DNA of 64,000 nt, from assembly GCF_900110645.1 (NCBI RefSeq), contig NZ_FOFB01000005.1, forward strand, positions 124,001-188,000, read 5' to 3'. Source of the stretch: Neolewinella agarilytica (GTDB lineage Bacteria; Bacteroidota; Bacteroidia; Chitinophagales; Saprospiraceae). Of the stretch, positions 1-8,432 are shown in pieces. Positions within the stretch are counted from its first letter, which is position 1, and the number at the start of each line of letters is the position of its first letter. The position numbers and the translations under genes are program-made. Under the pieces are notes generated by a model. It made no database searches. It had not been told where the DNA came from and saw nothing but the letters and a program-made list of their open reading frames with translations.

Positions 1-1
1 C

Positions 2-1003
2 CCCGGAGTTACGGCTGATACTGTTTTTGCCAGCAACCCTTCAATTGTCTTCCCGGAAACCGGACTCTACGACGTATCCCTGACGGTAACCCGCCGGTCA
101 ACAGGATTTGTTAGCACGGAGACTAAAACAGAATACATTCAGACTTTTGACGATCCCGTAACTCAGTCTCGCAGCGCGCGCTTTAACCGGGATGGTTCGG
201 CGATCTTCCTGGCACTCAACGAGCCCACGGGAGCAATTGCGGCTGATCTCACCAGCAGGCTCTCTCTCTCTGCTGCAGGAGGCAGCACGGTAGCCATCAC
301 CAGTGCAGAAAAGCCCGCATGGTCTGATAACGTCATTCAGCTGAATGTTGATCCGTCAGCAATGACTGCCGGGACAGACTACACACTTTCCTTTTCTGAG
401 ACGGGAACCTTTACGGTAGGCAGTGGTTCTGTCGTGCTCCCATTCTCCTACGGTGTTACTTTCCTGGGGGAGTCTCAGGACTGGGCGCTGCTCAACTTCG
501 CCAGTGGTGGAGGAAACGACCCCGTAATGGCTACGCTCAACGGGAAGTCTTTCACTTTCGATCAGGATGGGGTAACCTTTGCGGCGGATGCCAACGTCAA
601 CCTTTTCATTTTCAATCCCGGAATGGGCCCACTGACGCAAACCTATCATAATAACGCCTCTACCTATTCGATGCTGATCACTCCTGGTGCTGATGCAGCA
701 CTGTCGGATATTGGAGATGTAGGCTTTGAGCTCGGGTGGTTAGGTCCTAATGGCACGCAGTATACCTTCTCTCAGCCAGTAACGGACCTTCGCTTTGTAA
801 ATGGCTTTGGTAACCCGGACTTTGTCCCGGAGGGAACCCTCTCCGATGACGGTAAAACGTTGACCATCACTAAGCAAGGCAACCGGAACCAGGCGGTGAG
901 AATCTCCGGTATTCTGGAAGACGGTATCAGCGCTACCGGTCTTATGATCTCCCACAATGCACCAGAAGGTGGAACGGTTTACGTCACTGCCAGTGGTCGG
1001 TAG
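2..1003 (+). CDS. Secreted PKD-domain protein, C-terminal fragment
   Basis: The open frame enters from the left edge and runs 333 codons to a TAG stop, so the N-terminus is missing. The first visible residues (PSIVFPETGLYDVSLTVTR) have the conserved end of a PKD beta-sandwich, a fold common in secreted Bacteroidota adhesins and carbohydrate-active proteins. The rest is Thr/Ser/Gly-rich and beta-rich, with no catalytic motif I recognise. The last residues (GGTVYVTASGR) lack the basic tail of a T9SS type A sorting domain. A strong terminator follows, so it closes a transcription unit. Its place beside sulfatases and glycosidases suggests an extracellular galactan-related role, but that is inference; function unknown. 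Confidence 0.7.
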   Translation, partial: PGVTADTVFASNPSIVFPETGLYDVSLTVTRRSTGFVSTETKTEYIQTFDDPVTQSRSARFNRDGSAIFLALNEPTGAIAADLTSRLSLSAAGGSTVAITSAEKPAWSDNVIQLNVDPSAMTAGTDYTLSFSETGTFTVGSGSVVLPFSYGVTFLGESQDWALLNFASGGGNDPVMATLNGKSFTFDQDGVTFAADANVNLFIFNPGMGPLTQTYHNNASTYSMLITPGADAALSDIGDVGFELGWLGPNGTQYTFSQPVTDLRFVNGFGNPDFVPEGTLSDDGKTLTITKQGNRNQAVRISGILEDGISATGLMISHNAPEGGTVYVTASGR

Positions 1004-1064
1004 AAAACACTATAAGCCTTCACCCGCTGCGTCGGGTTAAAAGACTTACTACTTGATTATTTAT

Positions 1065-1099
1065 GGAGTGGCTCGTCTGCACAACGAGCCACTCCTTTT
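1065..1099 (+). terminator. Rho-independent terminator
   Basis: A perfect 12-bp stem (1065-1076 with 1084-1095) with a 7-nt loop is followed by TTTTT. It ends the PKD-protein transcript. Its position makes an ATG at 1053 for the next gene unlikely and favours the ATG at 1134. Confidence 0.9.
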
Positions 1100-1133
1100 T
1101 CTCTCCTTCAACGCCAAAGCTTTTTCAGTGGTT

Positions 1134-3143
1134 ATGGTCAACCGTCTTCCATTGCTTCTTTTGATTTTTCTGTCCGGTTTTCTGTCCGGGCAGTCTTTTC
1201 AGGATGTGAGTGAAGCTTTAGAGATTCATGCTGCTGCTTTGGATGCTAAGCTGATGGCCGGTGGGGTAGTCTGGTTTGATTACAACGGGGACCGTTATCC
1301 GGATTTACTTTTCGTGAATGGTGATTTGCCAGCGAAGCTTTATCGCAATGACTGGAACGGGAAGTTTACCGACGTTACGGAGTCCGCTGGATTACTGGGA
1401 ACGGCAGGAACCATGGGAGCTGTCAGTGCAGACTTTGATGTAGACGGCCATCAGGACCTCTTTTTTACCACCCTGGCGGGAACTCCCAATCGCCTGTTTC
1501 GTAATAACGGGGCGGGCAGGTTTACGGATGTTTCTTTGTCAGTGGGAATAAGCCACTCAGCCTACAGCGCCTCGGCTAGCGTAGGCGACCCCGATAATGA
1601 TGGAGACCCTGATATATACGTTGCCAATTATCTCGCAGGGGAAGAGCCAATGGATGGAGGGCAGCCCAACTTTTTTTACCGTAACGATGGAAGTGGAAAT
1701 TTCGAAGAGGTAGCGGCTGTTCTTGGCATTGACAATAATGGCTGTGGACTTGGAGCAACTTTTACGGACATTAATTCAGACGGCAGAGAAGACCTCTACG
1801 TTGCCAATGATTATGGCTATCTGGTACAGGCCAATGAGCTGTTCCGTAATGAAGGGGGGACTTACCGCGCTACGGCGAACGAGGATGGATCAGCCGCTAC
1901 GATCAATGCCATGGGCATCGCCAAGGGAGATTATGATAATGACGGAGATCAGGACTTGTACATCACAAATATCAGAGAGAACCCTCTTTTCGAAAATGTT
2001 GGAGATGGGGATTTTTTCCGTTATGTGGCAATACCTGCCGGTGTTGCTCTGCCGGAGCTAACAAGCTGGGGAACCGCTTTTGCTGATTTTGACCTGGATG
2101 GCTTACTTGACCTGGTAGTGGCAAACGGGCAGGTGGCTGAAACAGAAAACGACGCTGAGCCAATGGCTTACTTTAAGAATGAAGGAGATGGTACTTTTCG
2201 GAGTATTCCCGGAATTCAGGAAGTGAGCCTGATGGGCAGAGGCCTTGCCGTTGCTGATTATGACCTTGACGGCTTACAGGATGTAGCCGTAAATGCGGTT
2301 AGTCCTGTAGCGAACGGGCCGGAAAGGGCTCGGCTGCTACGCAATACTTCTTCCGCTGCAGGCCGGTGGCTGGCGGTAGAATCTCCTTTTTCTGCCAGGA
2401 GAATGGAATTACATGCAGGAGGAAAAACCCTGTATCGGGAAAAAGATGGCGGCTCCAGTTACCTTTCTCACTCATCCGGTCCTCTCCATTTTGGAATGGA
2501 GACCATTGAGGAAATAGACAGTTTGGTTGTTCATTTTAATGACGGGAGCCGGCTGAGTTATTACGATCTCGCCTGGGGTAATCTGGTGGGGGTTGAGCAG
2601 GAAGGGAATTGGTATTCTGTTCGGCATTCGTCCGAAACCATTTGCGCAAATGAAGCCGCTGAACCAGTGGTAAGTCAGATAAGGGTGAGGGAGGACACCG
2701 GTGCGGAAACCTTGCTCATTTCCCGAACAGAAACCGTCGCCTACACTACTGAGCCACTAAAGGTGGTAGAAATTTATTCCGGAGAGGAGTATCAGGGTGT
2801 GGCGCATACGCAGGATGCAATGATTGTTGATACGATCGCCTCTGCGTCCGCTTGTCCGGTTCTTCAACCGATCGACATTCGAATTTTGCCTGAAGTCGAA
2901 GCGCTAACGATGTACCCTAACCCTGCGGGCAGAGATATTGTGATCGCGCTGACAGAAGCGGTTAGCGCCATAAAACTTGAATTATTTACCATCACGGGCC
3001 AGCTGGCTCATTCTCAGGATATTGAGTTTGAGGAAAGCCTGCGAAGCCTGCCCGTCACCTTACCAAAACTTCCTGCGGGGGAGTACCTCTGCCGTTTGAC
3101 TCATCAAGAGGAAATCACCATTCATAAACTCATTATTCGATGA
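1134..3143 (+). CDS. FG-GAP/VCBS-repeat and ASPIC/UnbV-type secreted protein with T9SS sorting domain
   Basis: From the ATG at 1134 (669 aa) the protein opens with a signal peptide (LPLLLLIFLSGFLSG). An upstream ATG at 1053 lies before the terminator hairpin and would bury that signal. The body is a run of FG-GAP/VCBS repeats with calcium-binding D-x-D-x-D-G loops (DYDNDGDQDLYITN, DFDLDGLLDLVVANG), the pattern of a seven-bladed propeller. A segment like the ASPIC/UnbV domain follows (LHFGMETIEEIDSLVVHFNDG). The C-terminus (MYPNPAGRDIVIALTE to IHKLIIR) is a T9SS type A sorting domain, so the product should be exported and cell-surface attached. Its stop overlaps the start of the sulfatase gene by 4 bp (ATGA), which suggests translational coupling and a role at the galactan locus. 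Exact function unknown. Confidence 0.85.
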   Translation: MVNRLPLLLLIFLSGFLSGQSFQDVSEALEIHAAALDAKLMAGGVVWFDYNGDRYPDLLFVNGDLPAKLYRNDWNGKFTDVTESAGLLGTAGTMGAVSADFDVDGHQDLFFTTLAGTPNRLFRNNGAGRFTDVSLSVGISHSAYSASASVGDPDNDGDPDIYVANYLAGEEPMDGGQPNFFYRNDGSGNFEEVAAVLGIDNNGCGLGATFTDINSDGREDLYVANDYGYLVQANELFRNEGGTYRATANEDGSAATINAMGIAKGDYDNDGDQDLYITNIRENPLFENVGDGDFFRYVAIPAGVALPELTSWGTAFADFDLDGLLDLVVANGQVAETENDAEPMAYFKNEGDGTFRSIPGIQEVSLMGRGLAVADYDLDGLQDVAVNAVSPVANGPERARLLRNTSSAAGRWLAVESPFSARRMELHAGGKTLYREKDGGSSYLSHSSGPLHFGMETIEEIDSLVVHFNDGSRLSYYDLAWGNLVGVEQEGNWYSVRHSSETICANEAAEPVVSQIRVREDTGAETLLISRTETVAYTTEPLKVVEIYSGEEYQGVAHTQDAMIVDTIASASACPVLQPIDIRILPEVEALTMYPNPAGRDIVIALTEAVSAIKLELFTITGQLAHSQDIEFEESLRSLPVTLPKLPAGEYLCRLTHQEEITIHKLIIR

Positions 3144-4756
3144 AGCCAACGCTAACTTCCTTTGGGAGTCTAATACTACTGTTTACCATTTTGTCCGGAT
3201 GTAATGGAGGGAATGGATCTCCGGAAGAAACGGTTGCAGAGCGGCCTAACATTATCTTCATTATGTCTGATGATCATACCACTCAGGCAGTTGGAGCTTA
3301 TGGAAGTCGGTTGGCCCGTCTGAACCCAACCCCCACGCTGGATGCTTTGGCTAAAGAGGGCGCTCTTTTCACCAATGTATTCTGCAACAACTCCATTTGT
3401 ACGCCGAGCCGGGGAAGTATTATGACGGGACAGTATAGCCAGACTAATGGCATTCTCACCCTCAATGATACCTTACCCGTCGAACGGCAGCACCTCCCCC
3501 GTGAAATGAGTAAGCTCGGGTATCAGACGGCTATGGTCGGTAAGTGGCACCTAAAGGCAGAACCGGCGGCTTACGATTACTACCACGTGCTGGAAAGCCA
3601 GGGGAAATACTTTGATCCGGAGTTTCGATCCAGCGACGCGGGAGACTGGCCGGACAATTTTGTAAAATACAAGGGCCACAGTAGTGATATAGTAACGGAT
3701 GTTACCCTTAACTGGCTTAAGACGAAGCGGAAGAAAGACCAACCTTTCTTCCTGATGCACCACTACAAGGCCCCACACGATGACTTTGAGTTCGCCCCGC
3801 GCTATGCCGATTATCTGGAAGATACGCACATTCCCGAGCCGGACAACCTATACGATCAGAACCAGCCGGATTTCGGCTCAGAAGCTACCCGTGGCACGAA
3901 CGACAACTTACGCAACCGCATTGGCACTTCCGTTTCTGACCGCCATCCGTACCGAAGTTATACCGCCCAGTATGGGATAACGGAAACACCACGTGACTCT
4001 GCTACCAGCGCTGCTTACCAGGAGTACCTCAAGCGTTATCTGCGCTGTGTAAAAGGGGTGGATGATAATCTGGAACGACTCTTCGCTTACCTCAAAGAAG
4101 AAGGTCTTTGGGAGAATACCGTGATTATTTATACCGGAGATCAGGGCTTCATGCTTGGAGAGCATGACTACATGGATAAGCGGTGGATGTATGATGAGAG
4201 CATGCGAATGCCATTTATCATGCACTACCCGAAGAAAATTAAGGCGGGGACAAAAAGCGAACTGCTGATTAATAACACTGATTTCGCTCCGACGATGTTG
4301 ACTCTCGCTGGTGGTGAAACACCAGACTATATGCACGGTCGAAGCTTTGCCAACAATCTGGACGGGAGCGAGCCATCTGATTGGCGTACTGCCACCTACT
4401 ATCGCTACTGGATGCACCTCATTCACCATGACGTTCCGGCGAACTTCGGCATTCGTACAAAAGACTACAAATTGATCTTCTACTATGCGCAGCCTTTTAA
4501 AGAATCAGAAGTCGGGGTCGGGAGCATGTGGTGGAAAAAAGAGTCTTACCCCGTAGGCCCCACACCGGTCGCCTGGGAGTTTTATGACCTCCGGAATGAT
4601 CCAACGGAGATCAATAACCGGTACGGTGATCCGGAATACCAGGAAACCATCCTTGAGCTAAAAAAACAACTACAACAATTACGGGAAGAATTTGACGAAA
4701 CAGATCAGGATTACCCGCGCTTCCAGTCGATTATTGATCAATACTGGGATGCCTGA
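3140..4756 (+). CDS. S1-family sulfatase, lipoprotein
   Basis: A 538-aa formylglycine-dependent sulfatase. A lipobox (LSGC, Cys21) makes it a lipoprotein. The metal-binding pair Asp44-Asp45 follows (IIFIMSDDH), then the maturation signature Cys87-TPSR, whose Cys would become the catalytic formylglycine, and later VGKWHL and the TGDQGFMLGEH metal motif. Family members hydrolyse sulfate esters on glycans. The neighbouring GH29, GH117 and anhydrogalactose genes point to a sulfated red-algal galactan such as porphyran or agaran. The substrate and sulfate position cannot be read from sequence. It overlaps the upstream gene by 4 bp and lies 47 bp before the GH29 gene, so the three are probably co-transcribed. 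Confidence 0.93.
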   Translation: MKPTLTSFGSLILLFTILSGCNGGNGSPEETVAERPNIIFIMSDDHTTQAVGAYGSRLARLNPTPTLDALAKEGALFTNVFCNNSICTPSRGSIMTGQYSQTNGILTLNDTLPVERQHLPREMSKLGYQTAMVGKWHLKAEPAAYDYYHVLESQGKYFDPEFRSSDAGDWPDNFVKYKGHSSDIVTDVTLNWLKTKRKKDQPFFLMHHYKAPHDDFEFAPRYADYLEDTHIPEPDNLYDQNQPDFGSEATRGTNDNLRNRIGTSVSDRHPYRSYTAQYGITETPRDSATSAAYQEYLKRYLRCVKGVDDNLERLFAYLKEEGLWENTVIIYTGDQGFMLGEHDYMDKRWMYDESMRMPFIMHYPKKIKAGTKSELLINNTDFAPTMLTLAGGETPDYMHGRSFANNLDGSEPSDWRTATYYRYWMHLIHHDVPANFGIRTKDYKLIFYYAQPFKESEVGVGSMWWKKESYPVGPTPVAWEFYDLRNDPTEINNRYGDPEYQETILELKKQLQQLREEFDETDQDYPRFQSIIDQYWDA

Positions 4757-4803
4757 TTTTTAGCACAAATACATTCTACCTTCCACCTTTTTAATCTTTC
4801 ATC

Positions 4804-6339
4804 ATGAATCATATTTTAATCTCGTTTCTGGCCTTTAGTTCCTTACTCTTTCTGGGTAGTTGTCAGTCTAGTGAAGCCAACGCCGGCGCGATGGACTCCC
4901 CGGCTACAGACGCAGAATATTTAGCCGATTGGTCTTCTCTGGAAAAAGTAAAAGAGGATCCGGAATGGTTTATTGATTCTAAGCTGGGCATATACGCACA
5001 CTGGGGCCCTTATAACGTACCTGCCTTTGGTAGTGAATGGTATCCCCGCAATATGTACATAGAGGGGACTAAAGAGTACAAGCACCATCAGAAGACCTAC
5101 GGAGACCAGTCCTCATTTAACTATCATGATTTTATCCCGAAGTTCACGGCGGATAAGTTTGATGCTGAAGAATGGGCACAAATCATGCAGGATGCCGGTG
5201 CCAAATGGGGCGGCCCGGTAGCACAGCACCATGATGGTTTTGCTATGTGGGACAGTGAAATAAATCCATGGAACTCAAGCGACATGGGCCCCAAGCGGGA
5301 TATTACCGGAGAATTGGCTACTGCCATACGAAAACGTGGAATGAAGCTGATTACCAGCTTTCACCATGCCCGGAATCTGCAACGCAACGCAGATGAGAAA
5401 GAATACTGGAATGGATGGGACAGCCATTTCCCCTATAACCCGGACTGGGCAACTTCTTCCACAGAAGAGCCAACACGCTGGCTGTACGGTAATGTTCCGG
5501 AAGAAGAGTGGTACCCTTACTGGTTCGGGCAGCTGAAAGAAGTCATCGATCAATATGATCCGGACATCATTTGGTTTGACGTCTGGCTCAATCGCATTCC
5601 GGAACAGTACCGTAAAGATTTCTGTGCTTATTATCTCAACCACGCCGCCAAACGAGGCCAGGAGGTCGTGATCGCCCACAAAAAAGACGACCTGCCCATT
5701 GAGGTCAGTATCCTTGACATTGAGCAAGGAGGCAAGAAGGATGTCTCGGAGCGGGTCTGGCTTACGGATATTACCCTGAGTAACCAATCCTGGAGTTATG
5801 TGGACGGGCAGACGTACAAAGACCCCAAAATCGTAATCCGTAATTTCATTGATGTTGTATCCAAGAATGGTGTTGTGCTGCTGAATATTTCTCCGAAAAC
5901 GGATGGTAGTATTCCGGAGGAACAACTGACCGTTTTACGGGCGCTTGGCAGCTGGTTAAAGGTTAACGGTGAGGCCATTTACGGTACCCGCTCGCGGCTT
6001 GAGTATGGGTACGGTAAGGCCAAGGCAGATGAAGGCAAACACGGCGGGCAATCGGCAACCGTTAAGTACTCCGCCAGTGATATCCGGTTTACGGAATCAA
6101 AGGATAAAAAGACAATCTATGTCTTCTTCCTGGGAGCGCCAAGCCCCGGAGAAAAGGTCGAGCTAAAGAGTCTGAGCCCTATCAACTACCCTCCGAAATT
6201 TCCCGTAAAAAAGGTCTCCTTGCTGAAAGACGGCAGAGAACTTGACTTTACCTTCAACAGCCACGAGAGCAGCATCACTCTTCCGGCAGAAGGCGGCTTC
6301 GATGAAATGGCGACAGTGGTGAAAATCGAGATGGAGTAA
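4804..6339 (+). CDS. GH29 alpha-L-fucosidase family enzyme, lipoprotein
   Basis: A 511-aa retaining glycosidase of family GH29. The lipobox is at LGSC (Cys20). Family landmarks are KLGIYAHWGPYNVPAFGSEW near residue 60, the substrate-binding QHHDGFAMWDS at 141-151, and the nucleophile Asp259 in DPDIIWFDVW. A C-terminal beta domain follows residue 400. GH29 enzymes release alpha-L-fucose, but some members in porphyran loci act on alpha-L-galactose, the 6-hydroxyl counterpart of fucose. Because the flanking genes handle sulfated L-galactans, alpha-L-galactosidase activity is a real alternative. It is preceded by a sulfatase, consistent with desulfation before cleavage. Confidence 0.93.
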   Translation: MNHILISFLAFSSLLFLGSCQSSEANAGAMDSPATDAEYLADWSSLEKVKEDPEWFIDSKLGIYAHWGPYNVPAFGSEWYPRNMYIEGTKEYKHHQKTYGDQSSFNYHDFIPKFTADKFDAEEWAQIMQDAGAKWGGPVAQHHDGFAMWDSEINPWNSSDMGPKRDITGELATAIRKRGMKLITSFHHARNLQRNADEKEYWNGWDSHFPYNPDWATSSTEEPTRWLYGNVPEEEWYPYWFGQLKEVIDQYDPDIIWFDVWLNRIPEQYRKDFCAYYLNHAAKRGQEVVIAHKKDDLPIEVSILDIEQGGKKDVSERVWLTDITLSNQSWSYVDGQTYKDPKIVIRNFIDVVSKNGVVLLNISPKTDGSIPEEQLTVLRALGSWLKVNGEAIYGTRSRLEYGYGKAKADEGKHGGQSATVKYSASDIRFTESKDKKTIYVFFLGAPSPGEKVELKSLSPINYPPKFPVKKVSLLKDGRELDFTFNSHESSITLPAEGGFDEMATVVKIEME

Positions 6340-6531
6340 TGGGGCAGGCGGTTATTATTCTGCTCTTTTAACCTTTCATTGCCCCTGCGTTTGCGCCCGA
6401 AATGCAGCAGTTTTCCCGCGTGAACATATATGGTAGGTTTCGAACCGATTGGTACTTCCAGCGGAAGAAGCGCTGTCTTACCTTCGCCAATAATAAAGGG
6501 GCAATAAGCCTTCAGTAGTAATAAAAATTGA

Positions 6532-7554
6532 ATGAAAAACACAGCAACCCGGTATACCGGGAACAAAACTTTTGACGTCATTGATGCTGCATCACCAAGC
6601 CCCGGAAAGGGGGAGGTGCGTATTAAGGTGGCCTACTGTGGCGTGTGCGGCACCGATGTCCATATTTTTCACGGAATGATGGATCAACGCGTAAGTATGC
6701 CCCTGACGATCGGGCACGAAATGTCAGGTGTTGTTGATGCTGTCGGACCCGAAGTGGACGGCTTCAAAGTTGGAGAAAAGGTGGTCGTCCGGCCACTTGA
6801 TGACCGGGGAGCAAAGCCTTCTGATAAAGGCTTCAACCACGTTGCAGCAGCGCTTAAATTTATTGGTATCGACAGCCCGGGCGCCATGCAACAATACTGG
6901 AATGTGCCGGCCTTCACGCTACATAAACTCCCCGCTGACACGGATATGCAACTGGCCGCTCTCGTAGAGCCGCTGGCTGTTGCCTGTCATGACGTCCGCC
7001 TGAGTGGTATTAAACCAGGCGAATATGCTGTGGTACTCGGCGGAGGGCCAATCGGAATGCTGGTGGCAATGCGGGCGAAGCACGCAGGTGCAAAGGTGCT
7101 TATCTCTGAAACCAATGCTACCCGCTGCCAGCTGGCTAAAGAGCTGGGTTTTGAAGTCGTTAATCCCATCAACGAGGATTTGGTTGATTACGTCTCTAAA
7201 GCCACCGACGGCGGACTTGCGGATGTCGTCTTCGAAGTTGCCGGTGTGCAACCCACTATCGATGTAATGACCGAGGTGGCAGGCATTCGGGGGCGTATCG
7301 TGCTGGTGGCCATTCACGGTCAGCCCAGGCCCGTTAATCTGTTCAAATTCTTCTGGAAAGAACTTCAGTTAATCGGCGCAAGAGTATACGAACCCGAAGA
7401 TTATGATGACGCCATTCAGCTGGTCGCTGACAAGTCGCTTCCGCTAAACGCCCTGATAACTTCTGTCGCTCCGCTGACGAGCATACAGTCTGTCTTTGAA
7501 CAAATAGATCAGAATCCGGACGGGATGAAGGTTCTGCTGGACTGCCAGGCATAA
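6532..7554 (+). CDS. Zinc-dependent (MDR) sugar-acid dehydrogenase, candidate 2-keto-3-deoxy-L-galactonate 5-dehydrogenase
   Basis: A 340-aa medium-chain dehydrogenase. The catalytic zinc site is Cys39 (YCGVCGTDVH) and His62-Glu63 (IGHEMSG), and the Rossmann motif GGGPIG is near 170-175. The usual four-Cys structural-zinc lobe near residues 90-110 is absent; that segment reads DDRGAKPSDKG. Family substrates include threonine, sorbitol and sugar acids. It leads a same-strand run with a KduD-like SDR, an AldA-like dehydrogenase and an enolase-superfamily enzyme. In the described 3,6-anhydro-L-galactose pathway a dehydrogenase of this kind oxidises 2-keto-3-deoxy-L-galactonate at C5. That assignment is inference from context; the enzyme class is clear. 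Confidence 0.85.
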   Translation: MKNTATRYTGNKTFDVIDAASPSPGKGEVRIKVAYCGVCGTDVHIFHGMMDQRVSMPLTIGHEMSGVVDAVGPEVDGFKVGEKVVVRPLDDRGAKPSDKGFNHVAAALKFIGIDSPGAMQQYWNVPAFTLHKLPADTDMQLAALVEPLAVACHDVRLSGIKPGEYAVVLGGGPIGMLVAMRAKHAGAKVLISETNATRCQLAKELGFEVVNPINEDLVDYVSKATDGGLADVVFEVAGVQPTIDVMTEVAGIRGRIVLVAIHGQPRPVNLFKFFWKELQLIGARVYEPEDYDDAIQLVADKSLPLNALITSVAPLTSIQSVFEQIDQNPDGMKVLLDCQA

Positions 7555-7599
7555 ACACATGATTTTTTTCAAGTGGGCTGCGCCTACTAAAAAAGCACT

Positions 7600-8373
7600 A
7601 TGAATAACATTTTGGATAAATTTAATCTGGCGGGCAAAACGGCCCTGGTTACTGGCTGCAAGCGTGGTATCGGTAAGGCGATGGCTGAGGGTCTTGCGCA
7701 GGCCGGGTGCGACATTATTGGCGTGAGCGCCACGCTCTCCTCCACGGGTTCGGAGGTGGGAGCTGCAGTAATGGCCACCGGGAAATCCTTCACGGGCTAC
7801 TCCTGTGATTTCAGTGACCGGGAAGCACTTTACGCTTTCATTAAAACCGTAAAGGAAAAACACGGCACCCCGGATATTCTGATCAACAATGCAGGTACCA
7901 TTTTACGAACCCCGGCAGCGGAGCACCCCGATGAAATGTGGGATAAAGTGATTGAGGTAAATCAATCGGCTCAGTTCATCCTCACCCGTGAATTCGGGCG
8001 GGACATGATCGCCCGGGGTAGTGGCAAGGTGGTTTTTACCGCTTCACTACTCACCTTTCAGGGAGGGATTACCGTTCCGGGCTACGCAGCCAGTAAGGGC
8101 GCCATCGGACAGATGACGATGGCTTTTGCTAACGAATGGGCGGGGAAAGGCGTCAACGTTAACGCCATCGCTCCCGGCTACATCGCTACCGATAACACGG
8201 AAGCCCTGCGCAATAACCCGGAAAGAGCTGAAAGCATCCTGGCCAGAATACCTGCCGGCAGGTGGGGAGAGCCGGAGGACTTTGCCGGACCGGTGGTGTT
8301 CCTGGCGTCGGACGCGGCGGCTTACATGCACGGCTCCATCGTTTTAGTCGACGGCGGTTGGATGGGACGCTAA
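7600..8373 (+). CDS. KduD-like short-chain dehydrogenase/reductase
   Basis: A 257-aa classical SDR: cofactor motif TGCKRGIG (18-25), NNAG (96-99), catalytic Ser149, Tyr162 and Lys166 (GYAASKGAIG). The C-terminal DGGWMGR and AGRWGEPEDFAG are typical of the KduD branch, which interconverts 5-keto and 5-hydroxy forms of 2-keto-3-deoxy sugar acids. Between the zinc dehydrogenase and the aldehyde dehydrogenase, the fitting role is reduction of 2,5-diketo-3-deoxy-L-galactonate to 2-keto-3-deoxy-D-gluconate, an epimerisation at C5 in two steps with its neighbour. KduD activity on 5-keto-4-deoxyuronate products is the alternative. Confidence 0.87.
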   Translation: MNNILDKFNLAGKTALVTGCKRGIGKAMAEGLAQAGCDIIGVSATLSSTGSEVGAAVMATGKSFTGYSCDFSDREALYAFIKTVKEKHGTPDILINNAGTILRTPAAEHPDEMWDKVIEVNQSAQFILTREFGRDMIARGSGKVVFTASLLTFQGGITVPGYAASKGAIGQMTMAFANEWAGKGVNVNAIAPGYIATDNTEALRNNPERAESILARIPAGRWGEPEDFAGPVVFLASDAAAYMHGSIVLVDGGWMGR

Positions 8374-8432
8374 GAAACCAATGAATCCACTTTTCTAACC
8401 TACAGATAAAGGATCTGCTTAAAGCTCATGCT

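Noticed and set aside
5275-5925. 216-codon minus-strand frame inside the GH29 gene
   Set aside because: It is a shadow of a well-supported GH29 enzyme.
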